DNA from: Hyphomicrobiales bacterium
GTDB taxonomy: Bacteria > Pseudomonadota > Alphaproteobacteria > Rhizobiales > Rhizobiaceae
Direction: 5' to 3'
NCBI GenBank assembly: GCA_900473045.1
Contig: UCKS01000017.1
Span: forward strand, 124,001-188,000
Length of the DNA stretch: 64,000 nt
The position numbers and the translations under genes are program-made. This document shows positions 43,500 through 51,780 of the stretch, one piece after another. Position 1 is the first letter of the stretch. Each line of letters opens with the position of its first letter. Below the pieces are notes generated by a model. The model was not told the origin of the DNA. It made no database searches and worked only from the letters and a program-made list of their open reading frames with translations.

Positions 43500-44915
43500 T
43501 CAGACGCCGGACCACCTCCACTCGTCGGAGTCGCGAGTTATCTCGCCTGCGGCGATGTGTCCTGACAACTCGGCCCAAATCGGATCCGTCGTAAAGCTTG
43601 CAAGATCGCCGCTGGCTTGCACCAATGGCATCTCCGCATAACTTGCTAAAAGGGGCGAGACGCCCCCAGCACGCCCGATCTCCTGAAACGGATAGCCGCC
43701 GGATGGTCTCAGGACGCGATGACCCCATAGTCCGGGTCGTTCGTCTTCCCTGAGTGCTTTCAGGAGACTGAGATCGCCAGATCGTTCAATACAGAGGGAC
43801 GCCAGATACCGCATCAGCGGAAAATAGACCGTCTGGCGGCATCCCCCGAGGACCCTCACGCCCGGTAGGATCGAGGTCACCAGAAACGCAGTGAACAAGC
43901 TGGGTAGGATCGCGCGCTGGCGAAGAGCCGTCGCAAGGCTGCCAGGGCTAAATCCAACTTCGTAGCTTGAGGACCGATCGGTTCGCAGCTTGCCGTCTTG
44001 CAGGCGCAACGGGACAACTCTGTTTTTCTCCAGGCGCCAGAAGAAGTCCGTCGTTCGGCGGACCCAGCCTCCCCACGCGGAAGCGTTCAGGCGGTCGATC
44101 TCACTCAATGTAGATTCCGCGATCGCGCCATCGCCTATCATATGCACCGGCATCCATGATCCCTCATCGCAAAGGTGGTCGGCAATCAGGTCAGCAATGT
44201 CGAAATCATCGAGTTGAAGCAACTTTACCGACGGGGGGAACTTGCTACGCCACAGAGTTTGATTGGCCATCCTGATCGCTTCAGCTGCCGACGGAAATGC
44301 AGCGGACGGCAATTCTTCGAGGAGACGAGCAGCAGAGAAATTCGGTGCGGCTTGGCCCCTGGAGTTCGAAAGCGCGAAACGATAGGGGCCGTCCGAGCAA
44401 GCAATGCTGCTGCCGTCCATCTGGCTTCGCGGAAGGCCGAAGAGGTTGAGCGGCTCGCCTTCAAGCTGAAGCCAGCCCGGGCCCTTTTTTGCCTTTTCTT
44501 TGAACGCCGACGTCGAGACAAAGTAATTTATGTGCCATTGTCGGCCATGGGCCATCAAACCGAGCAAGCTGAACAAATGTGTGTAAAACGCGTCGGGTTC
44601 GATCACCAGCATGCAATGCGGGCCGGTCTGCAGTACCGGCGACGCGAATAGCTCGAGACTGGCGCTTCGAGCCTCCTCTTCGTCATAGCCCGACCTGCGG
44701 GCTGCCCTTTCGACGCAATTGCGCAGGAGATGCATTGCATGGTCCCGCGTAGCACTATCGGACTGATAACGCTTGCTCTCGTAGACAGTCGACGCATACG
44801 CCCGCAGCGACCGCGTCCAGTAGGGGGCAAGATGCGGCATCAGGTATGACAATGAACGTCGCACATCGGCCGCGCTGGAGTGCTCGCCTAGTTCAGCCGA
44901 ATGTCTCGTGTTCAT
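43500..44915 (-). CDS. Unrecognised 471-residue protein coupled to a methyltransferase
   Basis: No family recognised. The product is soluble, without signal peptide or obvious membrane helix, apart from a short hydrophobic stretch (LPSLFTAFLVTSILPGVRVL, about 350-369) followed by GGCRQTVYFPLMRYLASLCI. Other distinctive parts are VLQTGPHCMLVIEPDAFYTH, LFSLLGLMAHGRQWHINYFV and GPGWLQLEGEPLNLFGLPRS. These are loosely like the TG(Q/P)-containing N-terminus of BshC-type ligases, a weak resemblance only. The ATG lies 1 base after the methyltransferase stop, so both are made together. With the lux-box-like site upstream of the pair, a role in quorum-controlled small-molecule synthesis is inferred. 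Confidence 0.75.
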   Translation of the reverse strand: MNTRHSAELGEHSSAADVRRSLSYLMPHLAPYWTRSLRAYASTVYESKRYQSDSATRDHAMHLLRNCVERAARRSGYDEEEARSASLELFASPVLQTGPHCMLVIEPDAFYTHLFSLLGLMAHGRQWHINYFVSTSAFKEKAKKGPGWLQLEGEPLNLFGLPRSQMDGSSIACSDGPYRFALSNSRGQAAPNFSAARLLEELPSAAFPSAAEAIRMANQTLWRSKFPPSVKLLQLDDFDIADLIADHLCDEGSWMPVHMIGDGAIAESTLSEIDRLNASAWGGWVRRTTDFFWRLEKNRVVPLRLQDGKLRTDRSSSYEVGFSPGSLATALRQRAILPSLFTAFLVTSILPGVRVLGGCRQTVYFPLMRYLASLCIERSGDLSLLKALREDERPGLWGHRVLRPSGGYPFQEIGRAGGVSPLLASYAEMPLVQASGDLASFTTDPIWAELSGHIAAGEITRDSDEWRWSGV

Positions 44916-44916
44916 T

Positions 44917-45987
44917 TCATAGCGCCGCAGGTCGTTTCGGAGCGAGCGACGTCATCGTCTTGGCCTTACGCCACGAAAGAGCAGTGGCGACCGGGTCGTA
45001 ATCCGTATCGATAAGCGCAGTCGGGAGTTTTTCGTAGCAATAGGCGGGAGGGATCGCCGGTTTCACCATCAACGATACGAACTCCAAGATTGACGCCCGA
45101 GAATTCGATGAGACGATGGTGTAGAAATTGCCGCTGTTCCAGGTCAGAGCGCAATAGCGGAAAAACAATCCAAGAGCGGACACGGTGGTTTTTAGATCGA
45201 CTTGGCAACTCGCCATCGTGCTGAGGATCTCAGCCTTCTTCTCGGATATCTGACCCGAAGTGAAGTAACGGCTCTTGAATAACTCATCCTTCTGGCGCTC
45301 GCGCTCCTCATAGACGTCCTGGTTTTCATTCGCGAGCTTTTGAACTTGCACGAGGATACCGCCGTGCCGAATGCGAGGCGCGATGAACGCCAATTGCTGC
45401 GCCCTATCCCGATCGTACATCTGAAAGGTCGTGTCCTCGACCAGGACGTCGAAACCATCGCGGAATGGCAGAAGATCCATATCCGTTGCGTAGCGATTGC
45501 TGTCCAGATCGAAGAACGGTCCAAGAAAGAAATGGGCGTGTTCGCTTCCGCGCTTGGCAAGAAATGCCTCCTTATTGGCGGGTGTCGGACTGCAGGCGAG
45601 GGTCTTTATCCGCCCGTCGCCAAGCGCCGCGACCGAGCGTGCGAGGCAGCCCGTCCCTGCGCCCAAGGTATAAACAGTTGCCGGCAAGCCGGTCCGGGCC
45701 CAGGCTTGTAGCGAGAAGGTGAAAATGGCGGCCCCGAGACGGCAAGTCTCTTCGAGTCTGTAAGGAATGCTTGCGTGATAGTGGCTGTCGAAGTTTCCGA
45801 AGAGGCGTGTGTGCGTATCACCGTAGGCAGCACAGTCGAGATCGAAATCAAGTAGACTAAGGTCCGGTTCAGGTCGCGCAAGGTTCGGGGTGCCTCCCTG
45901 CCCACGCGCAGTTCTTTCAAAAAATGTGGAGAACGTTGTTAGCCGCGGCGCGTTACGCCAGCGTTCAATTGTTTGCGGGTCAACCAA
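44917..45987 (-). CDS. Class I SAM-dependent methyltransferase-like protein
   Basis: About 356 residues with the SAM-binding motif I VYTLGAGTGCLARSVAAL (glycines near 109-113), then KTLACSPTPANKEAFLAKRG as motif II region and DGFDVLVEDTTFQMYDRDRA, RIRHGGILVQVQKL further on. The N-terminal 100 residues are extra and not recognised. The frame is open to a TTG at 46104, but that codon lies inside the lux-box-like site; the TTG at 45987 has GGAGG 8 bases before it and is preferred. It is first in a two-gene unit with the unknown 471-residue protein. Acceptor molecule unknown. Confidence 0.75.
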   Translation of the reverse strand: MVDPQTIERWRNAPRLTTFSTFFERTARGQGGTPNLARPEPDLSLLDFDLDCAAYGDTHTRLFGNFDSHYHASIPYRLEETCRLGAAIFTFSLQAWARTGLPATVYTLGAGTGCLARSVAALGDGRIKTLACSPTPANKEAFLAKRGSEHAHFFLGPFFDLDSNRYATDMDLLPFRDGFDVLVEDTTFQMYDRDRAQQLAFIAPRIRHGGILVQVQKLANENQDVYEERERQKDELFKSRYFTSGQISEKKAEILSTMASCQVDLKTTVSALGLFFRYCALTWNSGNFYTIVSSNSRASILEFVSLMVKPAIPPAYCYEKLPTALIDTDYDPVATALSWRKAKTMTSLAPKRPAAL

Positions 45988-46103
45988 TATTGCGTCCTCC
46001 AAAGTGTGTGGTTGGAGCGGTTCATCCGATGTTATTTCGATGCTTTTGTAGGTTCCGCTGGCACCTGCCGCTTGCAAGATGGACGCAGTAGAGTGTTCCG
46101 ACA

Positions 46104-46123
46104 ATCTAGCGATTTTGGCAGCT
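46104..46123 (-). promoter_or_regulatory. lux-box-like operator before the methyltransferase gene
   Basis: Plus strand ATCTAGCGATTTTGGCAGCT, again NNCT-N12-AGNN, identical to the plus-strand reading of the 36095-36114 site at 14 of 20 positions, with the flanking CGACA also shared. Ends 117 bases before the preferred TTG start at 45987. Confidence 0.6.
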
Positions 46124-46286
46124 TGATGCGCTCAAGGAACGGCGTACGAGATCGGAACAAGCGCGGCAAGAGTACGGCATCTGCCCCCGAGATATCATCA
46201 ACATGCGACGGTTTTCCCTAGCAATCATTGAAGACTGGTGGAAGTACCAAGCTCACACCTTACGAGCCGCGGGGTGAAGTGTTCTG

Positions 46287-46296
46287 TCACGCGTGA
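46287..46296. promoter_or_regulatory. Palindromic operator candidate TCACGCGTGA (copy 2)
   Basis: Same 10-mer as at 42874-42883, here 120 bases before the MFS exporter ATG at 46417. Confidence 0.5.
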
Positions 46297-46416
46297 TCGA
46301 TGATGCCCCAATAGGGTTACCCCACTGACGGTTCAGATTCCAACCGAAGGCGTGTGGAGCCCCGCCTGGCCGATACGCAATTTACTCGCGACGCATTTGC
46401 AAGGAAGGTGACGGAG

Positions 46417-47637
46417 ATGGGCGAAGAGCAAACTAACCCGCATGCTGCCCTGTTTCTCGTTATCGGGGCGGGCCTCGTCACTATCGCCCGAGCGATGACG
46501 TTATCTTTTCTCGCAATAAAACTGCAGCAGTCCTTCGGCTTGGGCCCGGCCATGATTGGATTTTTGTTGGGCCTTGGCCCGTTGATTGGAGCGGTGGCGG
46601 CACCGTTCGCAGGATCATTCTCGGACAAAGTTGGGCGCAGGACAGTCCTCACGTTCACCTTGGTTTCGATGGCGTTCGCCATGATCGGCATAGGGCTAGC
46701 CAAAACGGTGTTCGCGTTTTGCCTCGCACAAAGCGCGGCCTCTGTCGCGATCTCGGTTTACGGATCGACTTCACGCGCGCTGATGAGCGACATTTGCGCC
46801 GAACGCGATCGGCTTAAGTACTTCTCTTGGCGATACACCTCATCGAATATTGGATGGGCGATCGGTCCGTTGATCGGCGTTTTGGCGGGTATTGCCTCGA
46901 CCGGCCTCTTCATCACCGCCGGCACAGTTTACGCCACGCTCGCAGTCGGCTTGCAGCTTTTGAAGCTTCCGCGATGTGACCGCCCTGACGGTCATGTATC
47001 GAAGCAAGTCTCTTTGATCAAAAGTGTTATCACCGCGATGCGTGACCGACAATTGACCTACTTTATTGGCGGCAGCGCGTTGCTGATCGCGGTCTATGGT
47101 CAATGGACCGCCACGCTGGCTCCCTACATCACGCAGCATATAGCGAGCGGTGCCGAAATTTTCGCCTATCTCGTGTCGATAAACGGTGTCGTTGTCTTGA
47201 GCGGAAACCCGATCGCGCGGCGGCTCATTGGGCACGTTGGCCCTTTGCGCTCGCTTTTGGTCGGCTGCGTTCTTCTAGGCTTTGGCCAGATGGGTTTCCT
47301 GGTGTCCACCGGATTGGCGGGGTTTGCTGTTTCCATGGTCATCTTTACGGCGGGCGAGATCCTCGTCGTACCTTCAGAATATACAATGGTTGATCGCATC
47401 TCGCACTCTCAAAACCGGGGCAGCTATTTCGGTGCCCATTCGCTCTCGACTGTCGGCGGATTCCTTGGCCCGGCCGTAGGCGGCGCAACCCTCGGCATTT
47501 TTGGCGGGCCCGCCATGTTCATTCTGTTCGCAGGGGCTGCGGCAATCGGCGCCTGGCTTTTTACCTTGGGCACACGACCCCAACCACAGGGCGGCAAAGC
47601 CCCTTTGTCTAGCCGTCAAAAGACCAGTAACCACTGA
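46417..47637 (+). CDS. MFS transporter (drug/metabolite exporter type)
   Basis: A 406-residue major facilitator with 12 predicted helices, e.g. AALFLVIGAGLVTIARAMTL, MIGFLLGLGPLIGAVAAPFA and FLGPAVGGATLGIFGGPAMF. The cytoplasmic loop 2-3 motif is GSFSDKVGRRTVL, the MFS signature. The ATG at 46417 has AAGGAAGG about 8 bases upstream and is preferred to the GTG at 46354, which adds a charged leader. It is divergent from the methyltransferase/unknown pair, sharing a 430-base control region with a lux-box-like site and the TCACGCGTGA palindrome. Export of the product of that pair is the natural guess. Confidence 0.87.
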   Translation: MGEEQTNPHAALFLVIGAGLVTIARAMTLSFLAIKLQQSFGLGPAMIGFLLGLGPLIGAVAAPFAGSFSDKVGRRTVLTFTLVSMAFAMIGIGLAKTVFAFCLAQSAASVAISVYGSTSRALMSDICAERDRLKYFSWRYTSSNIGWAIGPLIGVLAGIASTGLFITAGTVYATLAVGLQLLKLPRCDRPDGHVSKQVSLIKSVITAMRDRQLTYFIGGSALLIAVYGQWTATLAPYITQHIASGAEIFAYLVSINGVVVLSGNPIARRLIGHVGPLRSLLVGCVLLGFGQMGFLVSTGLAGFAVSMVIFTAGEILVVPSEYTMVDRISHSQNRGSYFGAHSLSTVGGFLGPAVGGATLGIFGGPAMFILFAGAAAIGAWLFTLGTRPQPQGGKAPLSSRQKTSNH

Positions 47638-48134
47638 TGTTTTTGACGACTGCCCGCACCTTGCGAACGGGTGCCTTGGCGGCCTTTAGGCGCCGGTGAT
47701 TGAAAACGACCTGATAGCGATCCCCGGTACTGACATCCCTGGGCTTTGATCGCTTCAACCAATGCCTCGAACTCAGCCTGATCATCATCGAGCCGATCGG
47801 AGATGAATGAACCATCGACCTGACCTGGCTCGAGCTCGACGACAGCTTCTCCTTCGAGGCACCTGTCACCCTGTTTTGCCATTTCGTCGATTGAACGGAT
47901 CATCGTTTTCGATGCTCCGCGCATGGGATAAGACGTTGGCTCCTGCTCCAACGGAACGTCGACATCGACCAGGCCTGCTAAAAAGTTCTTGCGAGCCATC
48001 CTGCTCCAGTTTCTGGATAGTTCATTGTTATCATGCGAGAAAAGCGTGTTTTTGTCAGCCGACATCTTATCTCCCCAATACGCATGGATCAGCGATGCAA
48101 TTTCGCTATTCACAGAATCCATGGACGCGATCAA
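47609..48134 (-). pseudogene. repABC scar: RepA C-terminal tail joined to a truncated, frameshifted RepB
   Basis: Read on the minus strand, IASMDSVNSEIASLIHAYWG (from 48134) matches the last residues of plasmid partition ATPase RepA. A short linker follows in the same frame, and at 47999 begins MARKNFLAGLVDVDVPLEQE, then MRGASKTMIRSIDEMAKQGD, VVELEPGQVDGSFISDRLDD, the N-terminus of RepB. The frame breaks near 47735 and continues in another register with GDRYQVVFNHRRLKAAKAPV, then VRAVVKNIS, where it ends: the remaining half of RepB, repC and the origin are absent. So the locus is dead and records loss or fusion of a repABC replicon. Confidence 0.85.
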
Positions 48135-48174
48135 GCGCCATTACCACAGTTTACCGAGTAAATCGTTGCACGCC

Positions 48175-48390
48175 TCATCGACGACGGTCACTACAGCCGT
48201 CACCTTCATTGCATGCCCCGGGCCAGTCTGCCCCGAGGTCGTCTTCTGCCGAGGCCGTGTAGAGAACGACACCGTCGGTGTCCCAATCAAGCTGGCTCGC
48301 TTTGTTGTTGCCCAGGTAGACATATTCACGTGCGTCGATGTTCGTGAGACCAACGCCGCCAAACAGCCAGAAGCCGTCGGGGGGCGTCGG
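48175..48390 (-). pseudogene. Omptin-like outer-membrane protease fragment
   Basis: About 65 codons without a start: DGFWLFGGVGLTNIDAREYV, then YLGNNKASQLDWDTDGVVLY, TASAEDDLGADW. The (R)EYVY...SQLDW pattern matches the first strands of omptin proteases (compare RVYL...SQLDW in OmpT), and rhizobial omptins share the G-V-x-x-x-x-I-x-A start. Both ends are missing and no active-site part remains. It abuts the repAB scar, so it is part of the same rearranged patch. Confidence 0.45.
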
Positions 48391-48822
48391 AGCATCGCAG
48401 TGACAGTTCCAAGCGGAAGATTTCGTTTGGCAACATGTAGGGTTGTCTGTTCTCTCCCGTCAACGCGACAATCTCGCTGGATCATACGAAGCAAAGCTGG
48501 GCGACTGAATTGCCGCTATTGTGGCGTTGAACGGGATTGGTGCAGCTGCGCGCGAGGCTTGTGCCTGCGAAACTACGCGTTTCTGCTTGTTTCAGCGTTC
48601 TTGGTTCTAGCCCTTCCGGACTGGCGGTATTGTAGGACGCGGGGGAGGTGAGAGATGCATCGATACTGAAATGGGGCCGTAGCGCAAAACGAGTGTTCCA
48701 GATGTCGGGGGAGCTTTCCAGAGAACTGGCTCTGTCAAACCGCTGTCGAAATACGCGTTAACTGATCGCCGCGAGCAATTGGACTAGCGGAGGCGCCACA
48801 ACACATACGGGCCAAGCGCCGA
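48391..48822. other. Rearranged gene-free stretch
   Basis: No intact gene. One minus-strand register near 48400-48480 reads SEIVALTGENRQPYMLPNEI, protein-like but short and unassigned. The rest looks like debris between the repAB/omptin scar and the AraC gene. Confidence 0.35.
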
Positions 48823-49734
48823 TCAAGAACTCCGCCGCCATTGTCCCGGCGTTGTACCGACGACAGTTGCGAACACGCGAGTGAAATGGCTTTGATCCGC
48901 AAACCCGCAGGCGATGGCGACCTCGGCGAGCGGCGCGTTCGACGTTCGCAGTAGCGCACGGGCCCGGTTTATCCGCTCACCGAGAAGCCATTGATACGGT
49001 GTCATCCCGGTTGTTTCCCGAAACGCCCGAATGAAATAGCCACGTGACAGGCTGCAGGCCTCCGCAACTTGCGAGATCGAAATGTCGCCTTCGAGGTTTT
49101 CAAGAAGGATGCTCTTGGCCAGATCCTCGTGCGACCGCGAGAGGATCCTCATCCGGACAGGGGGCGAGTTTTGTTGTCCGCCGTAACGCTGAACCAGATA
49201 GGTGCCGATCGCCGTTGTCATCTGATCGACAAACAGCGCGCTTGTCTCCTCCGGTCTTTCGAGTGCCGGGATCAGCGCACGGGCAAGATTGGCAAGCACG
49301 ATGTCTTTTGACGCGGTTTCAGCTGAAAGCGAGGTCACTCCGGCCAGTTCGGCCTCATCGGCATACTTGATGAGCGATGCCTGCGAAATCTCGAACAACA
49401 GGAAGTCAAAAGGCGTGTTCAGATCGGCTTTGTAGGCTTCGGAGAGATCGCGGATGTAGATCGAGTTTTCGGCGAAATCGTGGGTCGTCACATGATGCTC
49501 GTGGAAGATGCGGCGCCTATGGCCTGCGACCGACGACACACCGACGACGAAGCCCCGATCGCTTGCCGATGTCTTGACCTGATCGAGCTGGATCGCGCTC
49601 GTTGCCTTGCGAAAGATGGCGACGTCAGGAGTGGTCAGCGACTGATTGATCGCCAATTGTTTCAAGGAACAACCGAACCCATCCGTCACCCGTTCAGCGG
49701 AAAATCCGATATTATGGGTGGGAACTTGGGCCAA
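48823..49734 (-). CDS. AraC-family transcriptional regulator
   Basis: A 303-residue regulator. N-terminal 190 residues are a ligand or dimerisation part of the type seen next to hydrolase genes (EHHVTTHDFAENSIYIRDLS, FDFLLFEISQASL). The C-terminal double HTH is clear: ISISQVAEACSLSRGYFIRA, FRETTGMTPYQWLLGERINR, PLAEVAIACGFADQSHFTRV, then FATVVGTTPGQWRR. Divergent from the second AraC gene at 49925 (190-base gap). Target genes unknown; the oxidoreductase/hydrolase group to the right is a candidate. Confidence 0.88.
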   Translation of the reverse strand: MAQVPTHNIGFSAERVTDGFGCSLKQLAINQSLTTPDVAIFRKATSAIQLDQVKTSASDRGFVVGVSSVAGHRRRIFHEHHVTTHDFAENSIYIRDLSEAYKADLNTPFDFLLFEISQASLIKYADEAELAGVTSLSAETASKDIVLANLARALIPALERPEETSALFVDQMTTAIGTYLVQRYGGQQNSPPVRMRILSRSHEDLAKSILLENLEGDISISQVAEACSLSRGYFIRAFRETTGMTPYQWLLGERINRARALLRTSNAPLAEVAIACGFADQSHFTRVFATVVGTTPGQWRRSS

Positions 49735-49924
49735 GACGCATTACCTCACTCTCGAAATATCGGATGCTGTATCACGGCTATCCTGGTTGTCAGAGATATA
49801 CGTAACGAACAACCGGTCGAATTTCCTCGGCGAGGATGCTTTTCTACAAGATAGTCGCTTGAATGACGGATAGATACGTCCAAATAGCGGAGCGTGGGTT
49901 ACAGAGTTAGAATTCGCTGTTCAG

Positions 49925-50845
49925 ATGATGAAGACGAATGTGAGTGAATTTTTGGCGGCTAGCGACAGAATTTCGGCAAGTTTCGGCGTCGAGGGAGCGA
50001 AGGCACTGCTGATCAGGCCGCTTAGCGCCGCGACGCTTTCCGTCGTGCATCTTGGGCGCTCCTACGGCGATGGCGATGATCCGATCTTCCTCTCGCCCGA
50101 CGACGCGTTTCTGGTCATGCTCTATCTCGTCGATGTCGATCATTGCGACGTCTGGCCTGATCGGCCGTCAGCGCCGTTGAAGAGATATCCAGAAGGCTCG
50201 ATCTGCCTAATCAGCCTGAAGGACGGTGCTGCAATTTCAGTTCGTGGCCACTTTGAAGCCCTCGCGTTTCATATCCCGAGCGCGCATCTCTCCGAGCTTA
50301 CGGATGAAGCAGGCGAACCGCGGGTTGATAATCTTGTGACCTGCCGCGGGATTGCCGATCAGGTGATCCGCAATCTTGGTGCAGCTTTGATGCCGATGTT
50401 CGACATGCCGGACGAGGTAAGGGATACACTGCTGCCGCATATCGGGCTGGCCTTCAACGCCCATCTCGCGCATCGCTACGGACGGTCGCCGACCCAGTAC
50501 CTCGCTGCCTCTGGCCGGCTTTCTCCCACACAGGAAAGACGCGTCAAGAACTACATGGCGGCAAATTTATCGCGCGACATAAACATCGATGAGATTGCCG
50601 ATGCGAGCGGGTTTTCTTCCGGCGATCTGGCTTCCGGCTTTATGAAGACGACGGGACATTCCGTGCGTGAATGGCTTTCGACAAATCGGGTGACCAGGGC
50701 CCAAACCCAATTGAGAAAGACGGGTGAAAGCGTCGCCAGCGTGGCGCAACTATGCGGCTTTCGCAATGAGGACGCATTCATCGAAGCCTTTACAAACTCT
50801 GTTGGAGTTAGCCCGGCTAACTGGCGCTTGCGCAACCGGCACTGA
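49925..50845 (+). CDS. AraC-family transcriptional regulator
   Basis: A 306-residue regulator related in layout to the neighbour at 48823. N-terminal sensing part with FLSPDDAFLVMLYLVDVDHC and ALAFHIPSAHLSELTDEAGE; C-terminal HTH pair with INIDEIADASGFSSGDLASG, FMKTTGHSVREWLSTNRVTR, ESVASVAQLCGFRNEDAFIE and VGVSPANWRLRNRH. It is convergent with the alpha/beta hydrolase gene, with a hairpin of GGTGG/CCACC type between them at about 50871-50902. Ligand unknown. Confidence 0.86.
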   Translation: MMKTNVSEFLAASDRISASFGVEGAKALLIRPLSAATLSVVHLGRSYGDGDDPIFLSPDDAFLVMLYLVDVDHCDVWPDRPSAPLKRYPEGSICLISLKDGAAISVRGHFEALAFHIPSAHLSELTDEAGEPRVDNLVTCRGIADQVIRNLGAALMPMFDMPDEVRDTLLPHIGLAFNAHLAHRYGRSPTQYLAASGRLSPTQERRVKNYMAANLSRDINIDEIADASGFSSGDLASGFMKTTGHSVREWLSTNRVTRAQTQLRKTGESVASVAQLCGFRNEDAFIEAFTNSVGVSPANWRLRNRH

Positions 50846-50905
50846 CAGATTTCATGGGCAATTTCTCTGGTGGTGCCGGCAGCCAAGGCGCCGCCACCAC
50901 TCCGT

Positions 50906-51679
50906 TTACTGTGCGGCGGCTTCGATGATCTTTGCAACCATGCCGGGATGCGAGACCATGACCACGTGGGACGCGCCTTTGACGACAACCGTCTCTTTTG
51001 AATTGGCACGCTTGGCCATCCAGGCCAGGGTCTCTGGCGGGATGTTCTTGTCTGCATCACCGTAAATGAACCAGGACGAAATGTCCTTCCAGCCCGCATT
51101 GGCGTTGGCCTGCCCGAGCGCGAAGTCTGTTACCGGACGCTGGGTGGCGGCCATGAGCTTTGCATCCTTGGCAGAAACATCCGCCGCAAACTGATCATGG
51201 AACTTTGCCTGCTGAATATAGAGGTCCTTCACACCATCCGCCAGTTCGACGGGTTGGGCCAAGGTGGGTGGCAGGGTACTTCCAGGGAACTTGCCAGTCA
51301 GCGCAAGCGCTGATTCACCCACATCCGGAGCGAACGCAGCGACGTAGACCAGCGACTTGATGTTTCCACCCTTCGAAGCCGCCTCCGAAATGACCGAGCC
51401 GCCATACGAGTGGCCGACGAGGACGACGGAAGATTTCAGCCCGGCAACGATGCGGCGGACATAGTCGCCGTCGCCTTTGACGCTGCGCAACGGGTTCGCA
51501 ACGGCCACAACCGGGTACCCATCCTTTTCAAGTTTCGCGATGACGCCGCTCCAGCTTGAGGCGTCGGCGAATGCGCCGTGAACAAGGACAATTGTCGGCT
51601 TCGGGCCTTCAGCGGCAAAAGTCGATCCCGCAGCAAAGGACGCGGAAAGCACGGCAAGGCCAAGTATCGATTTCAACAT
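50906..51679 (-). CDS. Exported alpha/beta hydrolase
   Basis: A 257-residue hydrolase with a signal peptide (MLKSILGLAVLSASFAAGST, cut near AFA/AEG). The fold motifs are VLVHGAFADASSW (oxyanion hole), nucleophile elbow VGHSYGGSV, the acid in FIYGDADKNIPP and catalytic His in KGASHVVM. This EstC/salicylate-esterase-like group is common in rhizobia. The ATG at 51679 has AAAGGTG 7 bases before it and is preferred over the GTG at 51688. It is the last gene of the right-hand hydrolase group, 93 bases after the Tat-type hydrolase. Substrate unknown. Confidence 0.85.
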   Translation of the reverse strand: MLKSILGLAVLSASFAAGSTFAAEGPKPTIVLVHGAFADASSWSGVIAKLEKDGYPVVAVANPLRSVKGDGDYVRRIVAGLKSSVVLVGHSYGGSVISEAASKGGNIKSLVYVAAFAPDVGESALALTGKFPGSTLPPTLAQPVELADGVKDLYIQQAKFHDQFAADVSAKDAKLMAATQRPVTDFALGQANANAGWKDISSWFIYGDADKNIPPETLAWMAKRANSKETVVVKGASHVVMVSHPGMVAKIIEAAAQ

Positions 51680-51780
51680 GATAAACACCTTTGTTTGGAT
51701 TTGATCAGCGTCGCCTGTAGACCTCCATAAGGTGCTACAGGCGGTTTTGACGTCAAAGTGGAATGCGTTCAGTTGTTGCC

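Noticed and set aside
45988-46104. Longer methyltransferase reading from TTG 46104
   Set aside because: Start codon falls inside the lux-box-like site and has no ribosome site, whereas TTG 45987 follows GGAGG.
46354-46416. GTG start of the MFS gene giving 21 extra residues
   Set aside because: Extension is charged and not membrane-like; ATG 46417 has a good ribosome site.
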